Source of the DNA: Echinarachnius parma
Taxonomy: Eukaryota > Echinodermata > Echinoidea > Clypeasteroida > Echinarachniidae
Assembly (NCBI GenBank): GCA_037951105.1
Contig: JBAMJV010003128.1
Span: forward strand, 1 to 64,000
Length of the DNA: 64,000 nucleotides
Reading direction: 5' to 3'
Part shown: piece after piece, positions 46,316 through 57,164 of the stretch
Position numbering within the stretch: position 1 is the stretch's first letter
How the letters are laid out: every line of letters begins with the position of its first letter
The notes under the pieces: generated by a model
The model's input: the letters and a program-made list of their open reading frames with translations, nothing else
Told to the model about the DNA's origin: nothing
Databases searched by the model: none
Made by a program: the position numbers and the translations under genes

Positions 46316-46416
46316 TTCAATGCGCCCTTTCCCCCAGCATTTTCCCGGCAAACTAGTGCATGGACATCGGATGGACATGGTGCAATTCGCTATACAATTG
46401 CCGCAGCCATACGCCA

Positions 46417-46557
46417 GATCGACAAATCTATCACTTTCATGGCCTCTTCGACATTATTATTGTTATTTTTCACTGTCGGCTTAGAATGCCGACAGAGAAA
46501 ACTACAATATAATGTCAAAGTCAAAGAGGCCATGAAAGTGATAGTTTTGTCGATCTA
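46417..46557. mobile_element. 141-bp MITE with 10-bp target duplication
   Basis: Ends GATCGACAAATCTATCACTT and the mirror of TAGATCGACAAAACTATCAC, with a central GTCGGCTTAGAATGCCGAC hairpin. It is flanked on both sides by CCATACGCCA (46407-46416 and 46558-46567). A 9-10 bp duplication is typical of Mutator-like elements, suggesting that superfamily. Confidence 0.85.
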
Positions 46558-46673
46558 CCATACGCCATGCACCTTTTCCCGACTTTGCGACTCGAATTCA
46601 ACTTTGTCGATACTGGCGAACTCGCGAATTCCACCTCAAAACCATGCCTGAAATCTTCACTTCCTTCAGACAT
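46520..46673 (-). pseudogene. Exon-like frame broken by the 141-bp MITE
   Basis: On the minus strand GTGGAAATG (ATG at 46673) opens MSEGSEDFRHGFEVEFASSP, then VSTKLNSSRKVGKRCMAY, and is ended by a stop inside the MITE. Beyond the MITE, after one copy of the target duplication, the frame resumes with several cysteines (CGNCIANC, then RCPC). The CMAYGC spacing recalls the start of a THAP zinc finger, but the rest does not fit well. A CpG-rich upstream region with TGACGTCA (46876) could be its promoter. This is a speculative, inactivated first exon. Confidence 0.35.
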
Positions 46674-47518
46674 TTCCACCATTCTCCGATTTTGCAGATA
46701 TCAGGTCGAATCTAACAAGAAAAATGACATTGACAAGGACGGCGTTCTATCGATTGAGAAGGGCAGCATAACTCGCGCGAGCTGGACTGGGGGATCGTTG
46801 GGGGAGGTACTATGGTACTACCGCTCTACCGTCCGCGGCCGCCGTACGCGGGGTGGTTTGGGCCTAGTCAACCTGTGACGTCATCAAATTTCTCTGCACC
46901 AAATCGCCGTCAAACGGCGAAAATCGGGGTTCAGAATAAGAGTTTAAATTTGCTTTCAATTGTTTTCTGGGCGGTGTTAGGGCTTCAAAATTAACCTTTT
47001 CATGCTCAGTATGTTCTCAGCTTTCAGAAGAGGTACAATATGCATATTATAGGATTTTCATTGAGTTTTCGGTTTAACGATTGTCGTCTATTGTTGTTCT
47101 GTTAACTGCAGTTATATTAACATTATAATAAAGGTTTGGTTTAGAAAAAGTGTTAGATGAAAACCCGTTCAGAAAAATGTAGAAATCCACTAATAAACCA
47201 TTCAAAAAGTTACTGTCGTTAAATCGCCAAGGATCACATGGTGTTTGAATAGAGAATTTGCAAAGCTCTGTCTTTTTTGCACGAAAATATTGTTTTTTTT
47301 CTATCATTGGATCTTGGCTAGCATTACAATAGTTTACACCAAGTTAACAAGATGATGAAGTAATGTACGCCTTACAAGCAGTCAGTAATATCTTTTTTTG
47401 TACTCCAAACAAAAAGACATGATAATTGCCTCTTAGCTCCCCATGCAATTTTATTTCAATTTTGGTGCGGAAAAGCAAACAATAGGCTGTGTGAATGAAA
47501 CACACAAAGCTGTTTTAC

Positions 47519-47690
47519 AGGGGCGGCGGAACCGGGGAGGGGGGGGGGGGGGGTGGGGCTGCAGCCCCCACTTTTTTTGATTAAAACAAAGAAATACATA
47601 AGCATAAAATAAAGAAATATATAACAGTTAAAATGTGGTCAGCCCTCCACTGTCAAAACCATTCCGCGGACCCTGTTTTATACACCGCTT
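47519..47690 (+). repeat. G-rich SINE-like repeat
   Basis: Starts TTACAGGGGCGGCGGAACCG, has a G-run and GGCTGCAGCCCCCAC, and ends CATTCCGCGGACCCTGTTTT, roughly inverse to its start. Confidence 0.55.
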
Positions 47691-48049
47691 GGCACGGTGA
47701 TTACTAATCCAGGGATGTAACACGGGAGATAATGGTTATTACTGCTCAATATAAGTTTCATTTACATCTTTAAGTGTTATGTTTGGTTGATGAAAGATAG
47801 CCAATTAACTGTTTTTAATTTTATTTGTAACCCCTTACATGTGTTTTACCTTTATCAAATCAAACATACACAATAACATACACATTATAATTAATGGAAA
47901 GTTGTTTTAGTTAGAATGATTTTATTCATGATTATTGATTTCTTTTCATTTGCATATGGCACAGAATAAAACATGGCACGTAAACCACTCGATAATCCAG
48001 ACCAAGGTCATGTATTGTACTTGAACACAATACTTAGTTTGTATTTCAT

Positions 48050-48165
48050 TGTATGTGGCGCTTTTTATACAAGCTTGTAGCTTTCTTAAGTGATCCCCAG
48101 AACACATTTTACACTGTATCATATCTTGTATTTTTAAATTGTGAATAAACTGAATAAAACAAAAA
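48050..48165 (+). repeat. Probable retrotransposon 3' tail
   Basis: TAAGTGATCCCCAGAAC, then TTGTGAATAAACTGAATAAA, then C and A8 resemble the 3' end of a CR1/L2-type element (AATAAA tandem before an A-run). No coding part is nearby. Confidence 0.35.
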
Positions 48166-48589
48166 AAAATGAGGTATGCAAAAATAACAAATGGTGGCTT
48201 GGTACGAACATCTATCTAATGTGAAAGCATGCAATCCTAGCTTTCAGGCGTACCCCATGGCTTGGTACGAACAGTCACGTTCACGTCACGTTCACGTCAC
48301 GTTCACGGTTCTGTACCTTTTGTGAAACAGGTCACCCAAATCTACGAACAGTCACGGTAAAGTGACCCAACAATTTGTCGTTTTCCATGCCGGTAAAACT
48401 CGAATCGTCACGTCTACCAAAACGTGACGTGAGTGTTTAATCATTATTTGTAAAAGTTAAAGCGCTTGTTACTAAGACTAGTAATGACGTCATCCAGAAT
48501 ATTCCCGACGACACAACTTTTTTTTTCGATGGAATTCCTATGGGGATTGCGTGTTTAAGGATTTGTCGCAGCGCACACAAAATTGTATG

Positions 48590-49205
48590 TAAGTGATCTG
48601 ATGCGTCGCGACGATATCGACGAGATTCGAGAGCGAGGCCGAGGCACAGTTTGACGACGCGGCGATCGAGAAAATTGCAGGCTAGGCGCCATATATTTTA
48701 GATGACGATGATACAAAGTGAGAATGTGAGTATAGTTTGGTATATCATTATTCTTTTCTAGCTGTTACGAGGACTTGCCATATGCCCAAGCCCAAGGCTC
48801 GACACGGCTATGGCTGCATGAGCCATGTGCAAAGATTGCTACTGCATAGCCGGCCTACCTAGGGCCTAGACCGGCCATAATAGCATGCAAGCTAGCACTG
48901 CCACTGCACTCTGGAATTCACTGGCTGCCGTCAATAATGATAAGGCAGATATCTAGTGCATATAATAGCCTTGATTACCATAGCCGTGTCGAGCCTTGGG
49001 CTTGGGCATATGGCATGTCCTCGTAACAGCTGGAAAAGTATAATGATATACCAAACTAAACTCACATTCTCACTTTATATCATCGAAAATATCCGGCGCC
49101 TAGCCTGCAATTTACTCGATCGCCGCGTCGTCAAACTGTGCCTCGGCCTCGCTCTCGAATCTCGTCGATATCGTCGCGACGCATCAGATCACTATTATGC
49201 GATAT
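48590..49205. repeat. Palindrome nested in the 2.26-kb foldback
   Basis: The left arm (TCTGATGCGTCGCGACGATA through CGAGGACTTGCCATATGCCC and CGACACGGCTATGG) is mirrored at about 48973-49200 (CCATAGCCGTGTCGAGCC through ATATCGTCGCGACGCATCAG). The arms are about 225 bp and the spacer about 160 bp. Non-coding. Confidence 0.8.
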
Positions 49206-49249
49206 GCACGCACGCAATGAAACGTACCTGTGCATGGCGCGGCGATTAC

Positions 49250-49475
49250 GACTACCCCCCCCCCCCCCCCCCCACCCCCCCCCCCCCCCCCCCCCCGCTG
49301 ACAGGATTTTATGAACCACTAGGTCCTGGTCCTGTTGGAACCGGTCCTGGTCTAGGCTTCGAAAAAATATTACGACTAAGCCTACCCCCACCCCCCCCCC
49401 CCCCCTCCGCCGCTGACAGGATTTTTTCAACTACTTGGTCCTGGTCTAGGTTCAACATTTTGGGACCCCCTTGAA
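49250..49475 (+). repeat. Poly-C repeat with duplicated unit
   Basis: Two copies of GCTGACAGGATTTT followed by CTTGGTCCTGGTC-like text, each preceded by a C-run (49255-49296 and 49387-49405). Related to family B. The Pro-rich frames here are artefacts. Confidence 0.6.
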
Positions 49476-49974
49476 AAAATCGTAGGTTCGCTAGTGATTT
49501 TGTTGCCCCCCAATCAGTCCGACCACGCTACACAACTGAATTTTATTATCACACACAAGTAATCAATACGTGTAGAAAGTTATTTTGCTCAAACCTATTC
49601 GTTAAAATTATTTCGCTATTTTTAGAAAGGGAGACTTTCATTTGTTGTTGTTTTTTGTCTTTTTTTGTCTTTTGTGTACGTATAATTTGCGTGTATGGGA
49701 GGGTATAACTAGCTACCATTGTGTCTGGGTGTGCATGCATTTGTCTAGCTGTGTCATTATCATCCTTTGATAAGTGTATGCGCTTTTCCTTACACCATAC
49801 ACGATACTTTAGTATATAATTTTACATTTTATTGTACATTATATATTGGTACATTCCATTGTATTAGTTTCACTAGCATTAGCTGCATCATTAGTATACT
49901 GAGTAATGGTAACATGCAGTGGCCGCACACATGTTTTTTTTTTTTTCAAAGGGAAAGGAGAGGGGGTTATTTCG

Positions 49975-50115
49975 TCAGCCAAATTTCTTTGAGCGGGGGA
50001 GGGGGGGGGGGGGTTAGCTGTAGATATTTGGAGTGAATTAAAAACAGCCAAAACAGTATTTTTGGGGTACACCCCCCCCCCCCCCCCTACCCGCCCCCAT
50101 GGGTACGCCTATGAA
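49975..50115 (+). repeat. G-run / C-run repeat
   Basis: GTCAGCCAAATTTCTTTGAG, a G-run, GGAGTGAATTAAAAACAGCC and a C-run ending CATGGGTACGCCTATGAA. The last motif is the inverse of GCATAGGCATACCCAGG found in the units at 57.9 and 59.3 kb. Confidence 0.5.
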
Positions 50116-50519
50116 TTGTACATTTTGTTTCATTCATTTCACATAATCTATACGACATCTTCGCCCTGAACCAGCTATTTTGCCATTAGTCTCTTCTCAA
50201 TGACAATTTACGTTATTTTTTAAAACGCCAGTGGCAATTTACGTGAGCTTTCGTAGATTGCATATAGCAGGTCAACAAATTGTTGGGTCAAGTTACCCTA
50301 CACTTCGTAGATTTGGGTGACCTGTTTCACAAAAGGTACAGAACCTGAACGTGACGTGAACGTGCCTGTTCGTAGATTTGGGTGACCTGTTTCACAAAAG
50401 GTACAGAACCTGAACGTGACGTGAACGTGACGTGAACGTGACTGTTCGTACCAAGCCCAAATGGTTGATATAATGTACATTGTCATTATCTTATCTGTGC
50501 ACTGGGTGTTGTAAGAACA

Positions 50520-50655
50520 TTTCAAGTTAAATCGGCATTATATGGCCGAGTAATGACCAGAAATGCAAAGTGATATTTACTAACTCATTCCATTCACTTT
50601 GTACACGGCTTCGATAATCCATTGGATAATTTAACATCTGAACACTTCAATCGCA
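50520..50655 (+). repeat. Dispersed repeat (GCGAGTAATGA family), copy 2
   Basis: Shares with 6540-6690 the ordered words CGAGTAATGA, GTGATA, ACTCATT and TACACGG. Confidence 0.4.
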
Positions 50656-50794
50656 AATGTCTTTTTTTAAGAAAGTGAAGTTTTGAAAACTGAAACCTGT
50701 CCTACGATTTTGCTGTTAATACTAATACAACAATGTATGTGGGAACCGCTATAATTACAACTGGATTTTTGAGGGTTTGGATAATGTTACCTTG

Positions 50795-50990
50795 TTCCTT
50801 TAATAATAATAATAATATTAGACATTTATATAGCGCAAATTGCAAAAGAGCCTCTAAGCGCTAAACAGTATAATTACAAAACAATTATCAAATGAAATTT
50901 CAAGTAATATTATAAACATACATGTACAAACAAACATTACCTATTACAAAAATGCTAACTTAAACAAATGAGTTTTTAACTTAGGAAGTA
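50795..50990 (-). repeat. SINE-like repeat with ATT tail
   Basis: The minus strand carries TAGCGCTTAGAGGCTCTTTT, then GCGCTATATAAATGTC, then (ATT)n. It is the same tail logic as 18895-19165. Confidence 0.5.
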
Positions 50991-51252
50991 CGGATATTAG
51001 GGGGAAAAGAAGCAGCAAAGGAAAAGGATCGTATTTTGAGTTAATTCGTTGTGTGAATTCGTGGAGAGACTGTGTATATGATCGGAGTGTTGGAGTGGGA
51101 GTGTAGTGGTGAATTACATCTATTAAATAGGTAGGAGCAAGACCATGATAGATAGGCTTTGAAAGTAGTGAGAAGAATTCTGTAGGTAATACTAAAATTT
51201 AAGGATCGTACAGTGAAATTGGTGTATATTGGTCAAACAAATATCAATTAAA

Positions 51253-51902
51253 TGTATCGCTTTAAAGGGACAGATCCACTTTTACAAAACGTCTGAACAG
51301 CTTTCAGTTGACGGATGGGGATCAATGTAACACACCAAAAAAAAATCAGAGCGAACAGCCCTCTAATTTGGATTCTACGAATGAAAAACGAATGCGTCCC
51401 TCCATTTAAACTATATATCGGTCAATAAAGGAGTTCAACTGATTTAGCATAATATTACAACAATATAGTACTAATTCTCGTAAAGGTATTGTGAAGCCGA
51501 CATTTGTTAACGTATGTCACGGAAAAAGATCTCAAAAAGAAAGAATATATAATTACATGTAGTCAGTTTAAGCGAAGTTTGGGTATTTTGCTTGGTAAAC
51601 GCTCACACATTAGTACTTATGCGCGGCTCACGTAGCTAGCGGGGGTCACGTAGGGGTCATGCATACCGATCTGGCGCTCCGTGAAATCTATGTACGAACT
51701 TACTCACCGGCCAAAAATACGTATGTACATAATTAACCGACGTCCCTCAGTTTATTCAGTTTTAGGTCTATAACTCCACGAAAAAGAGATTTCAAGCCCT
51801 AATTTTTTCAGGCATGCTATTAAATGACATTTCCTTTCATATAAGACAATAACCTCGCAACTTTTGAATTTTGGCTTGCAAAAGTGGATCTCTCCCTTTA
51901 AA
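51253..51902. mobile_element. Family F TTAA-ended MITE, short copy
   Basis: The left end TTTAAAGGGACAGATCCACT is mirrored by the right end AGTGGATCTCTCCCTTTAAA. The right subterminal sequence (reverse strand) CTTTTGCAAGCCAAAATTCA, then AGTTGCGAGGTTATTG, is the same as the left subterminal part of 4814-6497. It is about 650 bp with no gene. Confidence 0.75.
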
Positions 51903-52431
51903 CGTGTGTGTACAAGTAACAAGATAAACAGCTTTTTAAAACAAAAATCGCACATCATTACAAAGAATCCATCGATGATATTTAAATCTCTTATATTTCT
52001 TTTGGGAAATCCGATTGAGTTAGGGTTTTCATAAAACAATTTTGGACCAGATCACATCAGCATTTACATCAATTTCGACTACGAACAAAAACACGTTTTG
52101 TTAAAGTCATTTAAGTTAAATCTCTGTATCTACTTTTGGGGCATGTCAGTATTTCCCTCTTTTCCCTCAACAAAAGTACAGAGTTTGATATATGTGACGG
52201 AAAGCACTGAACTTTTTTGTATGATATGACAAATGGTTTGGCATGTGGCCTAAAAATAATTCCAGGGGCGTCAGGGATCAGCTGATTGAAAACGAAATAT
52301 TGGTATAACAATGAAAGCTGGCTCGGTTTAAATGAATAAAACAAACTTCAACCTCAATGAAAATGTACAGTAACAAAAAACACACAAATGGCACCATAAA
52401 CGAGGGACCAACTAAGCAGCGATAATGATGA
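51903..52431. other. No supported gene
   Basis: AT-rich DNA between the family F MITE and the retrotransposon. The 5' boundary of the latter lies near its right end. Confidence 0.3.
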
Positions 52432-53439
52432 ATATATATCAATAAATCTCACCGCAGCCAGCGGCTCATTGTAAATGATCGAACTTTTCGAGATAAAGTT
52501 ATAGATGCAATAATATTGGCTAAGGACTCATTTTATAATAGAAGAATTCATACACTTAAAATAAATAATCCTGCTGATTGGTATCGACATATAAAACTCA
52601 TTACCCAAGGACCTCAAGATCAACCATCGATCGACATACCAGGTCTTGCAGCTGATCAACCTGAACATTTTAAGGAAGCAGCTAATTGTATTAATAATAA
52701 GTTTTTATTTGTGGCAGCAGATCTCCCGAAACTTGATAAAACAAAGTTACCAGCATATTTACCTTCACCTGTTGATTGCCCAATAATAGAACCGAAAGAC
52801 GTGTATGATTTGTTACGTAAACTCAATTTGCAGAAATCAACTATTTTAGGCGACTTGCCTGTTCGAATTTTACGTGAATTTGCTTATGAGTTATCTTCTC
52901 CATTATGTTGTATTCTTAATTTTGCATTTAAACAAGGGGTTTTTCCGCAAGTTTGGAAGTATGCCGAGATAATACCAGTACCCAAATCATATCCACCAAC
53001 TCTTCTTGAATTACGACCCATAGCCCTAACTTCTTATTTTGCTAAAATAGCAGAAACTTTCATTGCTAAGTGGTTGTGGGAGGATATTGGTGATGTGATT
53101 GATAACAATCAGTATGGGAATCGTCGAGGCCTTTCAACTTGCCATTATTTAATTGGGATGTTACATAATCTATATAAAAATGCAGATAAACAAAAAACAA
53201 TTTCAACTATCGTTTTAACTGATTTTTCTAAAGCGTTTGACCGGAACGATCATAATATTTTAATTTGTAAACTTGTTAAATTGGGTGTACGACCATGTGT
53301 CATTTCATTAATAGTTGATTTTTTAGAATGCCGCCAACAAGTAGTAAGATATAAAGGTCATATTTCTGATGTAAAAATTAATAATGTGAGTTCCTCAAGG
53401 TACAAAGTTGGGGCCTATTTTATTTTTAATAATGGTTAA
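52432..53439 (+). pseudogene. CR1/L2-type reverse transcriptase, N-terminal part
   Basis: An open frame from 52432 (5'-truncated; an internal TTG at 52516 begins a 307-residue run) encodes the fingers and first palm half of a non-LTR reverse transcriptase. Seen, counting from 52516: a linker with LRKLNLQKSTILGDLPVRIL (110-129), VWKYAEIIPVPK, LRPIALTSYFAKIAE, QYGNRRGLST (about 199-208) and the catalytic LTDFSKAFD with Asp236. The endonuclease part is missing. The frame is lost near the GVPQG motif and continues in the next entry. It copies element RNA into DNA in active relatives. Confidence 0.88.
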
Positions 53440-54220
53440 TGATGCATGTCATGATTGTTTACTCCCTTTTTATAAGTATGTTGATGATTTAACTATTGTA
53501 GAAAGTCGGACTTGTACACAAATATCAAAATTGCAATCAGAAGTATTGTCATTAGAGAATTGGTCTTTACTCAATAACATGAAATTAAACCCAATTAAAT
53601 GCATTGTCATGACGGTCTCTTTTATGAAAACTCAAACTCGCCAATTGTTGTATATTAATGGGACACTTTTAAATGAAGAAAATGTAATTAAAGTTCTTGG
53701 AATTTATATTCAATGTGATTTAAAATGGGATACTCAAGTAAAGGAAATGATAAAGAAGTGCAATAGAAAGTTATATATGTTACGTACCTTGAAACGTTTT
53801 AATTTACCCATTAGTGATCTTGTTATTGTTTATATTGGATACATCAGACCAATATTAGAGTACTGTGCACCACTTTTTCATTCCAATTTAACAATCAAAC
53901 AAACAGATGATATTGAACGAATACCAAAACGGGCATGTAGAATTATTTTTGGACTTTATTATGAATCATATAATCATGCTTTGGAATTGTGCAATTTATT
54001 GACATTGGAGGAACGTAGGAATAAACTTTGTTTTGATTTTGCCATTAACTTAGAAAAACATGAATTTTGTTCCTCGTGGCTGCCAAGTCAAAGAATTGTC
54101 AATTTTAATTTACGAAATGTTCAGAAATATACTCAATTTAATTGTAAAACCAACCGATTTAAGAATAGCTCTATTCCCTATTTTGTTCGCATTTTAAATG
54201 ATTATTATTCACAACAGTAA
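53408..54220 (+). pseudogene. CR1/L2-type reverse transcriptase, C-terminal part
   Basis: A 270-residue frame, overlapping the previous one and shifted. In this frame VPQGT is read just upstream after a stop, then KLGPILFLIMVND. The catalytic YVDD box is at residues 24-27 (two metal-binding aspartates intact), then LNNMKLNPIKCIVMT, VLGIYIQCDLKWDTQV and YIRPILEYCAPLFHSN, ending IPYFVRILNDYYSQQ. A single-base indel near 53390 separates the two halves, so only one lesion is visible within the domain. Confidence 0.88.
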
Positions 54221-54469
54221 CTCGCATGCATGTCGTATATTTGTTTTGATGTTTAATTATGTTGCTTTTTAATTATACGTATGACTTTATCTAGTAGGCT
54301 ATATTTCTATTTACTCTTTGATATGTAATCTATATTTGATGTTTACCTGTGCATTGCTGTATTTTAACCATAATGATGCTTTTTACCTTGTAAATGACCA
54401 TGCAATTCAGCTTCGGCTGCAAGAACGTCATCTGAATAAACCCTTATTGAATTGAAAAAAAAAAAAAAA
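54221..54469 (+). other. Retrotransposon 3' UTR with poly-A tail
   Basis: T-rich untranslated sequence ends GAATAAACCCTTATTGAATT, then G and about 15 A (54455-54469). The AATAAA and simple tail define the 3' end of the element that starts at 52432. No target duplication was found because the 5' truncation point is unclear. Confidence 0.75.
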
Positions 54470-54582
54470 GTGTATGTCGAGTAAACAAGCTGTGTAGTGT
54501 ATGATATGATGAAGGTATGCAAGCTAATCCATTCTCGACATACATGGATGGTTTTCGTTGGTGAACGCCATGGGAAATCGCG

Positions 54583-55128
54583 TGATACCTGTAAAGTGTC
54601 AGATATTGCACAAAATGACATTTCAGACTTCAATCCTATATCAATATCATTGTAAAATACAATTGAAAGATTTGTGTTGGTTAGAAAGAAAACGAACACT
54701 GTTTACCTAGTGAAAAAAAAAAAGAATATTGAGTTCATATTTTATTACCGAATACTGATGGTCTGCCATACATTTGTCGCAGTAATGAATGATCCGTTTG
54801 AGATATTCGCACCCGTGTATGTTTACACACGTAGTACAGAATTCATGGAATTTGCACTCGCTCGGCTCAAATTTCAATCTCCGGAATGTTCCCACGCGTA
54901 ATGCAATGCGGACGCGTTTAGCTACAGCACTTGTACTTTTTTCAATTGCGTTGATTAACGCTTTAGAAATAATGATTTTCAATGATAATTATCTTCATAC
55001 TAAAGGGACATTTGAAAAAATCAAACCCTATTTTATTCTTCTCTTACCATAAGCTATACAACACGGTAGAAGAGAAACGAGAAAGCTCCAAGCAATTTTC
55101 GTGGATTTGGACACTTTACAGGTATGAC
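54583..55128 (+). mobile_element. Family G MITE, copy 2
   Basis: Starts GTGATACCTGTAAAGTGTC and ends GACACTTTACAGGTATGAC (better preserved than copy 1). It is in the same orientation as 19612-20155 and aligns throughout. It lies shortly after the retrotransposon's poly-A tail. Confidence 0.8.
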
Positions 55129-55214
55129 TTTAAAGTTTAAAAGTTTAAAAGTTTAAAAGATTACTGGAGTAGAGCTGTTCAATGTATTGGATATGTGGCA
55201 GTTCCTCTGCCCAC

Positions 55215-55435
55215 ATTTATTTAAGGTTGTAACCAGTGGCGTAGCGAGGGTCAACGGATTGGGGGGGGAGGGGGGGGGGGCACAACTGCGAGGGAGCGGA
55301 GCGACCAAGACCGAGGCCGCGTAGCGCCCGAGGGGGAGGGTGTGGGGGGGGGGGGGGTGTCCCCCCTCCGACGTTATGGAGCTTTTGCAAATTTTCACTT
55401 TAAAAAATTAAATCTGGTGCATACCTTGGAAGGAA
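55215..55435 (+). repeat. Family C repeat
   Basis: CCAGTGGCGTAGCGAGGGTC, then G-runs, GAGGGAGCGGAGCGACCAAG, GGTGTCCCCCCTCCGACG, GGAGCTTTTGCAAATTTTC and AAATCTGGTGCATACC. This is the plus-orientation copy of the family seen inverted at 31470-31675. Confidence 0.65.
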
Positions 55436-55549
55436 ATTTGATAATACTGAATTAAAGAAATCAGGACTTAAATCATCTCCCTCATGATAAAGTATACACA
55501 CACAATCGAACCTACGTATACATGCACACACACTAGACTCAAATGCGCC

Positions 55550-55655
55550 CACGTCGTACATATCCGTGCTTGTCTATACTTACTTGGGGGGGAGGTTGTG
55601 GGAGGGGGTTTACCCCCTCCCACGTGGAGAAATTTTGAAATTGATATCACTGTAG
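55550..55655 (+). repeat. G-rich family C-like fragment
   Basis: GGGAGGGGGTTTACCCCCTC, then CCACGTGGAGAAATTTTGAA, a short variant of the family C core. Confidence 0.45.
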
Positions 55656-55824
55656 AAGTATGGTCATTATTGTCTTTTTATTTTTCATTGTATTATAATA
55701 GTGAACCTACTCGTAACGTATTTTTAAAACGGGAATAGGAAAGATTGAGCCTTCCATGAGATGGATCCGGCGTGATCCTGTATACTATAGATCCATCGAT
55801 ATAGTCTAGGGCATTGAGCTCCAA

Positions 55825-56000
55825 TGAAACTAAGCCAAGGGCGTCAATAACTTCTCAAAAGTGGAGGGGAGACATTGCGAGGAAGCGAAGCGACCGAGTG
55901 GGGGGAGGGTGTGGGAGTGGGGTGTCCCCCTCCCACAGTAGGGAGCTTTTGTATTTTGGGCGTGAAATTGTGCGATTTGGTGCACACCTAAGACAGAAAT
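55825..56000 (+). repeat. Family C repeat
   Basis: GAGGAAGCGAAGCGACCGAG, GGGGTGTCCCCCTCCCACAG, TAGGGAGCTTTTGTATTTTG and TTGTGCGATTTGGTGCACAC, in order. Confidence 0.65.
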
Positions 56001-56499
56001 TTCACGTAAACATGTAATATGAAGTATATAAGTATGGAACCAAACATACATAATGACAAAGGGAGGGGGGACAATCTCCTCCACTTTCAAATGTGGGGGG
56101 ACATGATATTCCAATATGATTTGCGTTCAGCGCATATGGACCGAATTTACTGAAAGATATATTATTGCAGATTTTTTTAATTTTTTGTGATGGTGTGCTA
56201 TAGATGAGGGTATAATAAACTTCGTTCGATGTGTGCGTTTGAGAAATTACACTGCCCAACACAGTTCGAAAGGTGAGTTCAAGCAAACCGAAATGAAACT
56301 TGCAATATTAAAAAAGTTATGCGCGCGAAGCGCACGTAAAAAAACGAGATTGACAGTCCTTTCAAACTAACAAAAAAGAGCTATTTTGAAGATTAATTAT
56401 TGATAAATGTGTCTTTCCCTCTTTGGCATTATAATTATCATTCGATTTATTTCTTCCTCATTTTCGCAAATATTGGAGGGGGTGAAATGATATGCTCGC

Positions 56500-56760
56500 C
56501 CCCAATATTTTGATTTGGGGGGGGGGGGGGGGCGACCGCACCCCTGCCCCCAGGATCGACGCCATGGGAGGGGGGTGTTCCCCTCCCACTGTAGGGAGTT
56601 TTGCAAATTTAGGGCTTTAAATTGTGCGATTTGGCGCAACCCCGAGACCAAAATATATGATATATATATAATGTATACGTATTAAAAAGTGGGAGGAACA
56701 ATTACCTCCATTTAAATGTATGGAGAGGGGCATGTCCCCCCCCCCCCCCCCCCCCCCTCC
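56500..56760 (+). repeat. Family C repeat with C-run
   Basis: GGGGTGTTCCCCTCCCACTG, TAGGGAGTTTTGCAAATTTA and TGTGCGATTTGGCGCAACCC, then a C-run near 56735. A shorter relative lies at 56055-56115. Confidence 0.6.
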
Positions 56761-57164
56761 CCGTCCCCCTGCCTGTTTATCGCCCACTTTTCAAGTACCG
56801 CGTGACTAGACCCATGACACGGGTCCCTTGAGTTAGTTTCAGTAGGGCTATACGCTCAACTTATGCAGATGCCAACTCTGGAGAAGATGACTGGTGCTCC
56901 TTCAATCATGGTCATCAACAATATGGTATGATGGACGATTTACCATGCGCTAGGAAGTTTGTTAGGCCTATACGCGCTCTATTGTCTTCTGAAGCGGCGA
57001 GCGTCGATCCTCGCGCACGGGACTGAAAATTTGTATAAGGGCGCTTTATTGGAAGGATTCTTCAAACTGATATAGCCTACATGTAGGTACGCTATTGCTA
57101 GGACTAGGAAACGACCATTATCATCACACATTTAATAAAACATGATAATAATGAATGATATAGG
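56761..57164. other. No recognisable feature
   Basis: Mixed-composition sequence with no frame or repeat that I can name. Confidence 0.3.

Larger units (their letters stand above)
48196..50457. mobile_element. 2.26-kb foldback element with 11-bp terminal repeats and 8-bp flank
   Basis: The outer ends are GGCTTGGTACGAACA and its mirror, flanked by CAAATGGT on both sides (48188-48195 and 50458-50465). The TIR is re-initiated at 48259, where it continues through GTCACGTTCACG repeats, ACCTTTTGTGAAACAGGTCA and TGACCCAACAATTTGT. The right arm (50274-50457) has a roughly 70-bp internal duplication. Inside are a nested palindrome (48590-49205), poly-C family B repeats and a G-run repeat. No transposase was found. 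Confidence 0.75.
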
